Positions 24,387 to 32,468 of a stretch of 64,000 nucleotides of DNA are shown in pieces. The position numbers and the translations under genes are program-made. The stretch is from assembly GCF_900113965.1 (NCBI RefSeq), contig NZ_FORI01000003.1, positions 186,001-250,000 on the forward strand, written 5' to 3'. Source of the stretch: Treponema bryantii (GTDB lineage: Bacteria > Spirochaetota > Spirochaetia > Treponematales > Treponemataceae). The first letter of the stretch is position 1; each line of letters opens with the position of its first letter. The notes beneath the pieces were generated by a model that saw only the letters and a list, made by a program, of their open reading frames with translations, was not told the DNA's origin and made no database searches.

Positions 24387-25380
24387 TTTTAACTCCTTGT
24401 GCAGCAGCAAGCTTCATAGCCTGCTTATGCTCTTTAATTGCCTGCTTCTTAAGCTTCTTAAGTCTAACTTCTTCTTTATCTCTCATAGCAAAGAAGAGAG
24501 CACCAGAACAAGCAACAATGATAAGGAACATGATCATAGAAAGTGCAGAAGCTCTGTTATACATATAACCTCCCTTGAAGGCCATAGTATAAATAAGAAC
24601 GCTTGTTGTTAATGTAGCGTTATCTGGACCACTGTCACGAACGAAGAGGTTTGGAATATCGAACATATTCAAACCACCAATAAGGCTTGTTACGAGTGTG
24701 AACAAAAGGATTGTCTGGATACTTGGAATAGTAATCTTCCAGAATACCTGCCATCCGTTTGCACCATCGATATCAGCAGCCTCAAAAATTTCAGGGTTAA
24801 TACCAAGAACACCAGAAATAATGATGATCATAGTGTATCCATACCACATCCATGTCTGAATGAACATTACGATACCCTGTGCAACTGCCTTATTCTGAAG
24901 GAAGAAGTAAGGTTTCTCGATAATATGGAAACGAGTAAGAAGATCGTTTACTGGACCCATTGGATAACCAAAAAGAGCACCAAACAAAATAGCTACTGTT
25001 GCAGCTGTAATAATATTTGGCATATAGAAAAGTACTTTAAATGCTCCCTCTCCAGGTACCTTAACACGACGGTTAGTAAACCATGCAGAAAGCAAAAGTG
25101 CCAGAATCATCTGTGGGATAAAGTTGCATACCCATAATTTAACAGTATTTTTCAATGCTGTATGGAAAGTAGGCAATGATAAAATTGTTTTATAATTGTC
25201 AAAGAAGTGAGAACCTTTTAAGAAATTCCATGAAGTCTTACCTACACCTCTTAAATCTGTAAAACCGATAACTGCAGTATATAATGTTGGATATAAACTG
25301 AAAATTAAGTACGCAAGTACAAAAGGAATACTAAATATGTAGCCATATTTAGCATAACTAATTTTTCCTTTTTTTTTCAT
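24379..25380 (-). CDS. Sugar ABC transporter permease (MalF/CUT1 type), system 2
   Basis: 333 residues from ATG 25380 (GAGGTG upstream; product starts MKKKGKISYAKYGYIFSIPF). Six transmembrane segments and the EAA motif FEAADIDGANGWQVFWKITIP. The C-terminal tail after the last helix is long, Lys-rich and cytoplasmic. It is translated after an intercistronic terminator-like hairpin that follows the binding-protein gene, as in ABC system 1, and overlaps the MalG-like gene. Confidence 0.9.
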   Translation of the reverse strand: MKKKGKISYAKYGYIFSIPFVLAYLIFSLYPTLYTAVIGFTDLRGVGKTSWNFLKGSHFFDNYKTILSLPTFHTALKNTVKLWVCNFIPQMILALLLSAWFTNRRVKVPGEGAFKVLFYMPNIITAATVAILFGALFGYPMGPVNDLLTRFHIIEKPYFFLQNKAVAQGIVMFIQTWMWYGYTMIIIISGVLGINPEIFEAADIDGANGWQVFWKITIPSIQTILLFTLVTSLIGGLNMFDIPNLFVRDSGPDNATLTTSVLIYTMAFKGGYMYNRASALSMIMFLIIVACSGALFFAMRDKEEVRLKKLKKQAIKEHKQAMKLAAAQGVKNE

Positions 25381-25469
25381 TGTCGGACACCTCAAAATGA
25401 TTTAATCTTTTTTTAAGAAATTCAAATACTTTTTTTACTGATAAACTACAAACTATAAAAAAAAAGCAT

Positions 25470-25501
25470 AAATCAGGGCTGCCTTTCGACAGCCCTGATT
25501 T
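25470..25501 (-). terminator. Intercistronic terminator/attenuator after binding protein 2
   Basis: Perfect 12-bp arms AAATCAGGGCTG (25470-25481) and CAGCCCTGATTT (25490-25501), 8-nt loop. The minus-strand transcript continues TATGC and a run of nine T. A strong hairpin before the permease genes would enrich binding-protein mRNA; some read-through or a second promoter must serve the permeases. Confidence 0.8.
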
Positions 25502-25521
25502 ATTAAGCGAATGTTAGTCTA

Positions 25522-26868
25522 TTACTCAACACCAAGCTTATCAGCTACGTTCTGCTTGAAATCTTTGATAGCAGCGTCGCGGCTCTTCTGTCCGTTAGCG
25601 TATGCACGAACCTGTTCACGCCAGAGAGAGTTGATTGTCTCATCGTACTGTGTAAGGTTCTTACCGTTAGCGTACTTGTTAGCTGGTACGAAGTAGTCGA
25701 ACATGTTCTGTCCACCGAGGAATGCGAGTTCACCGTTAGACTTAGCCATTACAACACCTGAAGATACTGTATCTTTTGTTCCGCCTTCGCCATTGAGTGT
25801 ACCGTTAGCCCACTTGTAGAGAAGACCATCGTTTGTAGAATCAAGTGTGATCCATTCGATGATTGTTCTTACAGCGTCTTTCTTAGCAGCTGGAACGCTC
25901 TTGTTAGCGAGGATCCATGTACCACCCCAGAAGAATCCGATAGGTGAGTTACAAACTGCCCAGTCACCATATGTACCTTCACCAACTTTTTCACCACCGC
26001 AGTTTGGAGCGAGTGTGTAGTTGATGAGCCAAGCTGGTCCGAAGAATCCGAAACATGGTTTAGCACCTGTGTCTTTCATATCAGCGAACCAAGCGTCTGT
26101 CCAGTCCTGTGTCTGGTTAGACCAGCCATTGTCTGTAAGAGCTTTAGAAGCATCGATGAAAGCTTCACGTTTTGGATCGATGTAGAGTTTTCCGTCTACG
26201 ATCCAACCCTTGTCTGAAGAGTTTTCATAAGCATGCCAGATATCACCATCACCAGATACGATAGCTACACCAGCAGCTCCGAGTTTAGCAGCAGCAGCAT
26301 TGAATGCTGTCCAGTTTCCTGAACCACCGCCAATGATATCATTGATAGTTTTTGGATCATCTGTTCCGAAAACTTTCTTAGCGATAGAACGACGATAGAT
26401 AAAACATCCACCAGTTGTCTGATAACCAAGAGCGTCAACCTGACCACTTGTGTTAGATCCGATATCTACAGTATAAGGAGCAATTTCTGCAGCCTTGATC
26501 TTAGCATCGATATCGATTCCGAGATCTTTATAAGGCATTGCATACTGCTGCATGTCACCCTGAGAATACTTAAGGATGAAAGCTGCTTCTGCTGCATAGA
26601 TATCAGGAGCATCTGCACCACCACTCATAAGAGCCTGGTCAAGAGCTGGCTGATAAGCACCTTCTGTTGTAGCGATAATTGTTGTATTTACTGTAAAGCC
26701 ACAGTCTGGGTGAGAAGCGATATACTTGTCAACCATTCCTGGAATTTCGTCAGTAAATGACCAAAGATTGATCGTTACAGGACCTTTTGCTGAACCTTTC
26801 TTTGAACATCCTGTGAACAAAGCGGCAGCAACTGTGAGAACACACAATACTGATAGGATTTTTTTCAT
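25522..26868 (-). CDS. Sugar-binding lipoprotein, ABC system 2
   Basis: 448 residues with lipoprotein signal MKKILSVLCVLTVAAALFTG-C21, so anchored to a membrane facing the periplasm. The body shows the family-1 binding-protein layout (VTINLWSFTDEIPG at the start of the mature part, DAPDIYAAEAAF, GGGSGNWTAF, GGTWILANKSVPAAKKDA). AGGAAAGGAAA precedes ATG 26868. First gene of the unit with the two permeases. Unlike binding protein 1 it is lipidated. Ligand not identifiable from sequence; the associated GH94 phosphorylase hints at a beta-linked disaccharide. Confidence 0.92.
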   Translation of the reverse strand: MKKILSVLCVLTVAAALFTGCSKKGSAKGPVTINLWSFTDEIPGMVDKYIASHPDCGFTVNTTIIATTEGAYQPALDQALMSGGADAPDIYAAEAAFILKYSQGDMQQYAMPYKDLGIDIDAKIKAAEIAPYTVDIGSNTSGQVDALGYQTTGGCFIYRRSIAKKVFGTDDPKTINDIIGGGSGNWTAFNAAAAKLGAAGVAIVSGDGDIWHAYENSSDKGWIVDGKLYIDPKREAFIDASKALTDNGWSNQTQDWTDAWFADMKDTGAKPCFGFFGPAWLINYTLAPNCGGEKVGEGTYGDWAVCNSPIGFFWGGTWILANKSVPAAKKDAVRTIIEWITLDSTNDGLLYKWANGTLNGEGGTKDTVSSGVVMAKSNGELAFLGGQNMFDYFVPANKYANGKNLTQYDETINSLWREQVRAYANGQKSRDAAIKDFKQNVADKLGVE

Positions 26869-27217
26869 TTTCCTTTCCTCTTGTAAAAAGTTTTTTTTAT
26901 ATTAGGGAATTACCCCTAACTTGTTTAATTGTAACTCATATCCATTTTTTTTGCAAAAAAAATTTTGTTTTTTTCTGATATTTTCATTTACATTAAACGT
27001 TTAACTATGAAATTTTTTGCTTCGACAACGTTTTCTTTTTGGACTACAACGTTTTCTTAAAGTTAAAAATGACCAAATTTCACCTGAAAAGTAACTATAT
27101 CTTTAATCTTTTTTCTATATAAATAACAAATTATGAGAGATTTTTTTGACAATCTGTAAATATATGTTATCATCATATTAGGGTGGAAGAAATAAATATA
27201 ATTCGGATTGATGTTTA
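26869..27217. promoter_or_regulatory. 349-bp divergent control region, ABC system 2 / EAL gene
   Basis: No coding capacity seen. Minus-strand promoter for the binding protein: TTGCAA (26956-26951), 17 bp, TACAAT (26933-26928). Plus-strand promoter for the EAL gene: TTGACA (27146-27151), 16 bp, TATCAT (27168-27173). Between them are a perfect palindrome TTAAACGTTTAA (26993-27004) and a direct repeat ACAACGTTTTCTT at 27025-27037 and 27046-27058, 21 bp apart (two helical turns). The last two share GAAAACGTT with the GH94 palindrome. Confidence 0.6.
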
Positions 27218-29464
27218 ATGAAAAAAAAGGTACTTTCGCCAGAGAAAGCTAAAATTATATCTTCTCTACTCGTTTCAATGATCTTCCTGTTTATAGTTCT
27301 TTCTATGACAAGACTATATACAAACAGCATGATTGAAAAAGCTCAGTCAGACTATTTCAATTCTATTAAAACAACTATGGATGGTTTCGAAAAAGTTGTA
27401 AGCCTCCAGTTAAATTCCTACAGAAACTTTCTTGATTCTTATTACAAAGATATCCTTCTGACTATTCCTGATTATGATATAAATTCTATTTCTAAAACGC
27501 TTGTTGAATACAGCGAAACAAAACATCCAGACTTCCTTGACTTTTATTTTCTAACCCCCGATGGAACAGCTTATCTTTCTGACGGTACAAATATACATAT
27601 GGATCCGGCAAAGCATAAAGGGCTTGATGGAGTTTTGAATTATTACATAAGCGGTATATGCTACCCTCCTAACCGTCATGCATATGTATTCTGCATCGAA
27701 AAGACCTGTTATAAAGACGGAAAAATTGCTGGTGTACTTGGAGCAGCTGTTATTCTGGACAGTTTCCAGAAACGCACAACAGGACTTGTAGGAAACCGTG
27801 AATCATTTATGCTCTTAGACACAGAAGGATATTTTCTTGTTCATCCGCGTGCAGACGTTATTGGAAAACAATATATTCCGGAAGATCCACGTTATACAGA
27901 AACCGGAACCATATATCTGGCAAAAAATCCGCCAGGAACTTATAAATCAAAAGCAGATGATAACAGCGTAATTTATCTTATTACATCGAAGATTCCAGAA
28001 TCAGGCTGGACAATTTCCCTTAAAGTTTCGATGGAAGAAATAGATGAGATTTATGAGATTCAAAGAAAATCTGAAATCATGATTTTCATCTTCGCCTTCC
28101 TTACAATTCTTGGACTTGTAATTGTAGAAACTAAGATTCTTGATTTCTTCCAGAAAAAACAGCTTATTGCTACTGTATACGATCCTCTTACAAATCTCTG
28201 GACACGACAACGCTTTGAAGTTGAAGCCAATAAGATGGTAAGAAATCCGCGTGCTAAGTTTATGCTTATTGAAGCTGATATCCGTGGCTTTAAATTTATT
28301 AATCAGAATTATGGAGAAGAGGCAGCTGATAAACTGATTGTTTACTACTCTAAGATTTTGAATATATGTATTGGAGATTATCACGGAATTATTGGACGCG
28401 GCTTTGCAGACCACTTTTACATTCTCTTAAAAATTACTTCTGTACATAAGGCAATGAATGTATTCAGAGATTCATTGACTAAAATTACAGATGATGTAAA
28501 ATCTTATGAAATTCCATTCTTCCCAAAATTCGGAATTTCATTCCTTATGCCGGGAGATAATCCGACAGGAAATAAGATTCAGAATCTGATTGGTCAGGCT
28601 TCTTTTGCAAAGAGTACAATTAAAGATAATCTTTTGACTCAATTCTCTGTTTATAATTCAAAGCTTTTGGAAAAGATAAACGAAGAACAATTTATAGAAA
28701 GCCACATGCAGCAGGCTCTTGATCAGAAAGAGTTCTTTGTAATGTACCAGCCAAAAATCTCTTTAACTGATGACAGGATTGTTGGTGCAGAAGCTCTTGT
28801 AAGATGGAACAATCCAAAGCTTGGTCTCATGACTCCAGATAAATTTATTCCGCTTTTTGAAAAGAACGGATTTATTACAAAGCTGGACTATTATGTATAT
28901 GAAGAAGTTTTCAAATTCATACAAAACAGACTTGCTAAGAATCTTCCTATTGTTCCTATTTCTGTAAACATGTCCCGCAATCATAATAAGCCAGAAAAGT
29001 TTATGCATGATTTTATGGAAATCTTTACAAAGTATTCAATTCCACCAAGTCTTATTCAGATTGAGATTCTTGAACGTTCAGTAATGGATAACACTACCCT
29101 TCAGGACATCACAGAAAAACTCCACAAGGAAGGCTTTACTGTTGCCATGGATGATTTTGGAAGCGGTGAATCTTCTTTGAACATGCTTACTAAGATTCCG
29201 GTAGATGTTTTGAAATTTGACCGTGAGTTCTTAAATGCTTCTACAGATAAAGAAGGTCGCATTGATAAGAAGTCTGAAAAGTTTATTCATATATTGATTG
29301 ATTTGAGTAAGAATCTTGAAAAGCAGACTGTATTTGAGGGAGTTGAAACTCAGGCTCAGAGAGACTTCCTGCGCTCAATCAATTGTGATCAGGCACAAGG
29401 CTACTTCTACTCTAAGCCATTAGCCGAGCAGGACTTCGTGCAGTTTATAAAATTACATTCGTAA
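27218..29464 (+). CDS. Membrane dCache sensor with degenerate GGDEF and intact EAL domain
   Basis: 748 residues. Transmembrane helices at about 13-33 and 285-305 enclose a periplasmic dCache-like sensor domain. The GGDEF domain (about 330-480) has G-F-A-D-H at 395-399 in place of GGDEF, so no cyclase activity is expected. The EAL domain (about 500-745) keeps E525-A-L-V-R-W, S-V-N-M-S, IEILE, MDDFGSG, K-F-D, EGVET and AQGYFYSKPL. Predicted role: c-di-GMP phosphodiesterase responding to an extracellular ligand, perhaps tuned by GTP binding to the dead GGDEF domain. It has its own promoter and is divergent from a sugar ABC operon, so sugar sensing is possible but unproven. SD is weak. Confidence 0.9.
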   Translation: MKKKVLSPEKAKIISSLLVSMIFLFIVLSMTRLYTNSMIEKAQSDYFNSIKTTMDGFEKVVSLQLNSYRNFLDSYYKDILLTIPDYDINSISKTLVEYSETKHPDFLDFYFLTPDGTAYLSDGTNIHMDPAKHKGLDGVLNYYISGICYPPNRHAYVFCIEKTCYKDGKIAGVLGAAVILDSFQKRTTGLVGNRESFMLLDTEGYFLVHPRADVIGKQYIPEDPRYTETGTIYLAKNPPGTYKSKADDNSVIYLITSKIPESGWTISLKVSMEEIDEIYEIQRKSEIMIFIFAFLTILGLVIVETKILDFFQKKQLIATVYDPLTNLWTRQRFEVEANKMVRNPRAKFMLIEADIRGFKFINQNYGEEAADKLIVYYSKILNICIGDYHGIIGRGFADHFYILLKITSVHKAMNVFRDSLTKITDDVKSYEIPFFPKFGISFLMPGDNPTGNKIQNLIGQASFAKSTIKDNLLTQFSVYNSKLLEKINEEQFIESHMQQALDQKEFFVMYQPKISLTDDRIVGAEALVRWNNPKLGLMTPDKFIPLFEKNGFITKLDYYVYEEVFKFIQNRLAKNLPIVPISVNMSRNHNKPEKFMHDFMEIFTKYSIPPSLIQIEILERSVMDNTTLQDITEKLHKEGFTVAMDDFGSGESSLNMLTKIPVDVLKFDREFLNASTDKEGRIDKKSEKFIHILIDLSKNLEKQTVFEGVETQAQRDFLRSINCDQAQGYFYSKPLAEQDFVQFIKLHS

Positions 29465-29465
29465 T

Positions 29466-29538
29466 GGTGGTTTCGATATGGCCTTCGGCCTACTCAACCA
29501 CCGTTGGTTGAGTGCCGCGTTAGCGGTGTATCGAAACC
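29466..29538. repeat. Composite inverted copy of the GGTTTCGA..CTCAACC dispersed repeat
   Basis: A forward copy beginning GGTGGTTTCGATA at 29466 is followed by an inverted copy ending TATCGAAACC at 29538. ACTCAACCA and TGGTTGAGT pair at the centre, so the whole 73 bp is a palindrome. It fills the gap between the convergent EAL and gatB genes and may terminate both. Confidence 0.75.
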
Positions 29539-29541
29539 AAC

Positions 29542-31077
29542 TTACAATGCTGCAAGATGTTTATTTAATAACTCTGTTGCCTGTTTAGGGTTAGCTTTTC
29601 CGTGGCTCTGCTTCATAACCTGCCCCATCAGCCAGCCTACTACGTTGGTCTTTCCGCCCTTCCAGTCTTCAATAGCCTTAGGGTTAGCGGCAATTACATC
29701 CTGAACAATCTTATCTATTTCGCCGGCATCGCTTACAACTTCCATACCCTTCTCTTTGATGATAGCTGAAGGCATTTTGTTTGTTGAAAGCATTTCGGCA
29801 AATACTTCCTTACCCTGCTTTGATGTAATCTTTCCATCTTCAAGAGCATCGGCAAGTTCTGCAATGTGAGCAGGAGTCAGGCTAATATCTGTAATGGCAA
29901 TTTTCTTTTCATTGAGAACTGCAAGGAGTTCTGCAAGAATAAGGTTTACTGCACGTTTTGGATTCTTTGATTTTGTAGCAGCGTCTTCGAAGAAGAGAGC
30001 GAGGTCGCGTGTAGAAGTAATTGTTTCTACATCGAAATCAGTCATACCATACTGAGCCTTATAGCGCTGGCGTTTAGCTTCTGGAAGCTCACCAACCTTT
30101 TCTTTAGCAGTTGCAATAAGTTCTTCGCTTACAGTAAATGGTTTGATATCTGGCTCTGTTGTAAAGCGGTAGTCTACGAAAGAGTTCTTTGTACGCTGAA
30201 CAACAGTCTGTCCCTTTTCTTCGTCCCAGCCCATTGTTACTTTGAAACCAGGGTTAAATTCCTGACGATCTTCCTGGAACTCTTTGAGCTGGCGCTGTGC
30301 TTCGTAAGTACATGCGTCGCGGATTGCCTTGAAAGAGTTCAGGTTCTTGATTTCGGAAATTGGTGTGTGCCAGAGTTTTCCGTCTTCCCAAACGTTCAGG
30401 TTGATGTTGGCATCGCAACGCATATTACCTTCTTCAAGGTTACCGTTTGTTACCTTTACGTAGCGGAGGATTTCCTGAACAGTCTGCATAAAGAGAGCGG
30501 CTTCTTCTGGAGAAGTCATATCAGGTTTTGTTACAATTTCGATAAGTGGGGTTCCACAACGGTTGTAGTCAATATATGAGTGAGCACCCTGAAGGTGGAG
30601 AGACTTACCTACGTCTTCCTCAAGGTGAATACGCTCTACACGTACGCGGCGGTATTTTCCGTCTCCTACGATACAGTCCTCACCTTTGAAGTTCTGTGGA
30701 CGGCACTTTGCTCCACCAGGCTGTTCATCTTTTGGATAGCTTCTGAACGGAAGGTCTACATAACCGTCTGTACAAAGCGGAATATCATACTGTGTAATCT
30801 GATAGCCCTTTGCCAAGTCAGGATAGAAATAATGCTTGCGGTCAAATTTTGTAAAGCGTGCGATATTGCAGTTTAAAGCCTGTCCGGCAACTGCTCCAAG
30901 CTCAACATAACCTTTTGAAATACGTGGCATAGCTCCCGGGAGTCCGAGACATACAGGGCACACGCGGGTGTCTGGCATTCCGCCGTAGCGGTTTTCGCAG
31001 GCACAGAAGGCCTTTGTTTTAGTTAAAAGCTGAGTATGGATTTCACAACCAATTACAATTTCCCACTTATCTATCAT
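29542..31077 (-). CDS. gatB: Asp-tRNA(Asn)/Glu-tRNA(Gln) amidotransferase subunit B
   Basis: 511 residues. GatB activates and transamidates mischarged Glu-tRNA(Gln) (and Asp-tRNA(Asn)) using ammonia from GatA. Seen: IVIGCEIHTQLLT at the N-terminus, YFYPDLAKGYQITQYD, RVERIHLEEDVGK, LIEIVTKPDM, NGNLEEGNMRCDANI, and a C-terminal tRNA-binding YqeY-like helical tail. Length is a little above typical (about 475-500). GAGGATAAT precedes ATG 31077. gatA and gatC are not adjacent here. The gene is convergent with the EAL gene. Confidence 0.95.
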   Translation of the reverse strand: MIDKWEIVIGCEIHTQLLTKTKAFCACENRYGGMPDTRVCPVCLGLPGAMPRISKGYVELGAVAGQALNCNIARFTKFDRKHYFYPDLAKGYQITQYDIPLCTDGYVDLPFRSYPKDEQPGGAKCRPQNFKGEDCIVGDGKYRRVRVERIHLEEDVGKSLHLQGAHSYIDYNRCGTPLIEIVTKPDMTSPEEAALFMQTVQEILRYVKVTNGNLEEGNMRCDANINLNVWEDGKLWHTPISEIKNLNSFKAIRDACTYEAQRQLKEFQEDRQEFNPGFKVTMGWDEEKGQTVVQRTKNSFVDYRFTTEPDIKPFTVSEELIATAKEKVGELPEAKRQRYKAQYGMTDFDVETITSTRDLALFFEDAATKSKNPKRAVNLILAELLAVLNEKKIAITDISLTPAHIAELADALEDGKITSKQGKEVFAEMLSTNKMPSAIIKEKGMEVVSDAGEIDKIVQDVIAANPKAIEDWKGGKTNVVGWLMGQVMKQSHGKANPKQATELLNKHLAAL

Positions 31078-31147
31078 ATTATCCTCAAAGAAATAGCTTA
31101 AATTAATTTAAATATTATATAGAAAAAAACGAGTTAGAACAATATAC

Positions 31148-31172
31148 CGTCATCCCGACGAAGGTCGGGATC
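31148..31172. repeat. Dispersed repeat, CGTCATCCCGA type
   Basis: Hairpin with TCCCGAC (31152-31158) and GTCGGGA, beginning CGTCATCCCGACGAAGG. Related copies occur at 39924-39952 and 50909-50933. It lies between gatB and the C_GCAxxG gene. Confidence 0.65.
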
Positions 31173-31176
31173 TATA

Positions 31177-31581
31177 TTAGATTTTTCCTCTTTCTTTAAG
31201 GATATTCTCTACGTATTCTACCATCTCATAAACGAGGGCGTCGCAGTGTGGCTTACGGGTACCACCGGCTACTGCGTTGGCTTTGAGGAGGTCAGCACAA
31301 TTCAGCATGTCGCTGTGGCGGCTCTGGAAATATTTAACAAGAGCCTGAGTATCTGCAGGTGCATCTATATCAAAAAGACCTAAAACCATGAGCCCTCCAG
31401 TAATTACTCCGCAGGTAATGCCGCTTTTCATACCGCCACCAAAGGCAGTTGCAATTTTATAGGCTGTTTCATCATCCAGATTAAGGCTCTGTGTAAAAGA
31501 CATAAGAACTGACTGAGCACAGTTGTGATGTGGTGTTTCAATTGCGCGGATTTCGTGTGCTCTTTCAAGATATTTAGACAT
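31177..31581 (-). CDS. C_GCAxxG_C_C-family protein
   Basis: 134 residues from ATG 31581 (AAAGGAGCC upstream). The frame extends back into a dispersed repeat, which is not coding. Conserved pattern: NCAQSVL near the N-terminus, AFGGGMKSGITCGVITGG in the middle, then further cysteines at M-L-N-C and K-P-H-C. The family is small, cytoplasmic, cysteine-motif bearing and probably redox or metal related; no reaction is established. It is encoded directly downstream of pflA, so a role in anaerobic redox balance is only a contextual guess. Confidence 0.8.
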   Translation of the reverse strand: MSKYLERAHEIRAIETPHHNCAQSVLMSFTQSLNLDDETAYKIATAFGGGMKSGITCGVITGGLMVLGLFDIDAPADTQALVKYFQSRHSDMLNCADLLKANAVAGGTRKPHCDALVYEMVEYVENILKERGKI

Positions 31582-31602
31582 ATTTGGCTCCTTTGTATTC
31601 TG

Positions 31603-31629
31603 CGGTAGTTTCGACAGGCTCAACCACCG
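31603..31629. repeat. GGTTTCGACAGGCTCAACC-type repeat between pflA and the C_GCAxxG gene
   Basis: Slightly degenerate copy (AGTTTCGACAGGCTCAACC core). It ends 21 bp before the next start codon, with AAAGGAG following on the minus strand. Confidence 0.75.
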
Positions 31630-31638
31630 TATTTTCTG

Positions 31639-32412
31639 TTAATCTTGCCATTTAGTATATTTATCACACTCAAGAATCTTTCTTGCGTTAGCTACTCTCT
31701 CTAAAGTTGGGCTTTCGAGGTCTTTAAGAACGTAATCAATTCCAAGATCCTTGTACTTCATTGCACCAAGTCCGTGATATGGAAGAATCTCTACACGCTC
31801 TACATTGTGAAGGGTGCGGATAAAGTCACGGGTCTGTGTAAGGAACTCGTCGTTATCTGTAATGCCAGGAACGAGTACGTGGCGGATCCAGATTGGCTTA
31901 TTGATTTTATCGAGGTAGGCAAACATCTCGCGAATATTTTTTCCGCTCTTGCCTGTAAGTTTAATATGTTCTTCTTCGTTTATATGCTTGATATCCATCA
32001 AGAGAATATCAGTTACTTGCATAAGCTTCTGGAACTTTGCAAACCAGGCCTTGTCTTCTTCTGATGCATCAGCGGCCTCGCCGTTACGGAAAGGAGCACC
32101 AGAAGTATCGATACAAGTATTAACTCCAAGTTTTTTGAAGGCAGTAAAAAGTTCAATCAGAAAATCAATCTGAAATAGAGGTTCTCCACCGCTAACGGTT
32201 ACACCACCCTTTTTGCCCCAGTATTCCTTGCAGGACATTGCTTCATTTACAAGCTCTTCTACTGTGTAGAGCTTACCATCTGTCATTTTCCATGTATCCG
32301 GATTATGACAGTAAAGACAGCGCAGAGGACAGCCTGAAAAGAAAATAATAAAACGGCTTCCTGGTCCGTCTGCACAGCCGAAACTTTCAAGCTGGTGAAT
32401 GTAGCCTTCCAT
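31639..32412 (-). CDS. pflA: Pyruvate formate-lyase activating enzyme
   Basis: 257 residues from ATG 32412. The frame to 32448 comes from a dispersed repeat and is discarded; AGGAG lies 5 bp before the ATG. Radical SAM enzyme that installs the glycyl radical on PflB under anaerobic conditions. Seen: CPLRCLYCHNPDTW with the C-x3-C-x2-C Fe-S motif near residue 30, VTVSGGEPLFQ, and CIDTSGA. Length fits PflA (about 245-260). pflB lies about 4.5 kb upstream on the same strand in a separate unit. An RluA-type gene precedes it. Confidence 0.94.
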   Translation of the reverse strand: MEGYIHQLESFGCADGPGSRFIIFFSGCPLRCLYCHNPDTWKMTDGKLYTVEELVNEAMSCKEYWGKKGGVTVSGGEPLFQIDFLIELFTAFKKLGVNTCIDTSGAPFRNGEAADASEEDKAWFAKFQKLMQVTDILLMDIKHINEEEHIKLTGKSGKNIREMFAYLDKINKPIWIRHVLVPGITDNDEFLTQTRDFIRTLHNVERVEILPYHGLGAMKYKDLGIDYVLKDLESPTLERVANARKILECDKYTKWQD

Positions 32413-32453
32413 ATGTACTCCTGTTAAAGGTGGTTTCGACAGGCTCAACCACC
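32413..32453 (-). repeat. Dispersed repeat carrying the pflA SD
   Basis: Core GGTGGTTTCGACAGGCTC..ACC at 32429-32453. Its 3' tail (minus) TTTAACAGGAGTAC includes the AGGAG SD of pflA. The same core plus tail recurs at 35583-35623 before an amino-acid permease gene. Confidence 0.8.
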
Positions 32454-32468
32454 ATATTTATAATATAA

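Noticed and set aside
32413-32448. Upstream extension of pflA starting inside the dispersed repeat
   Set aside because: The extra residues (SLSKPPLTGVH) are the translated repeat and recur before other genes; the SD lies after them.
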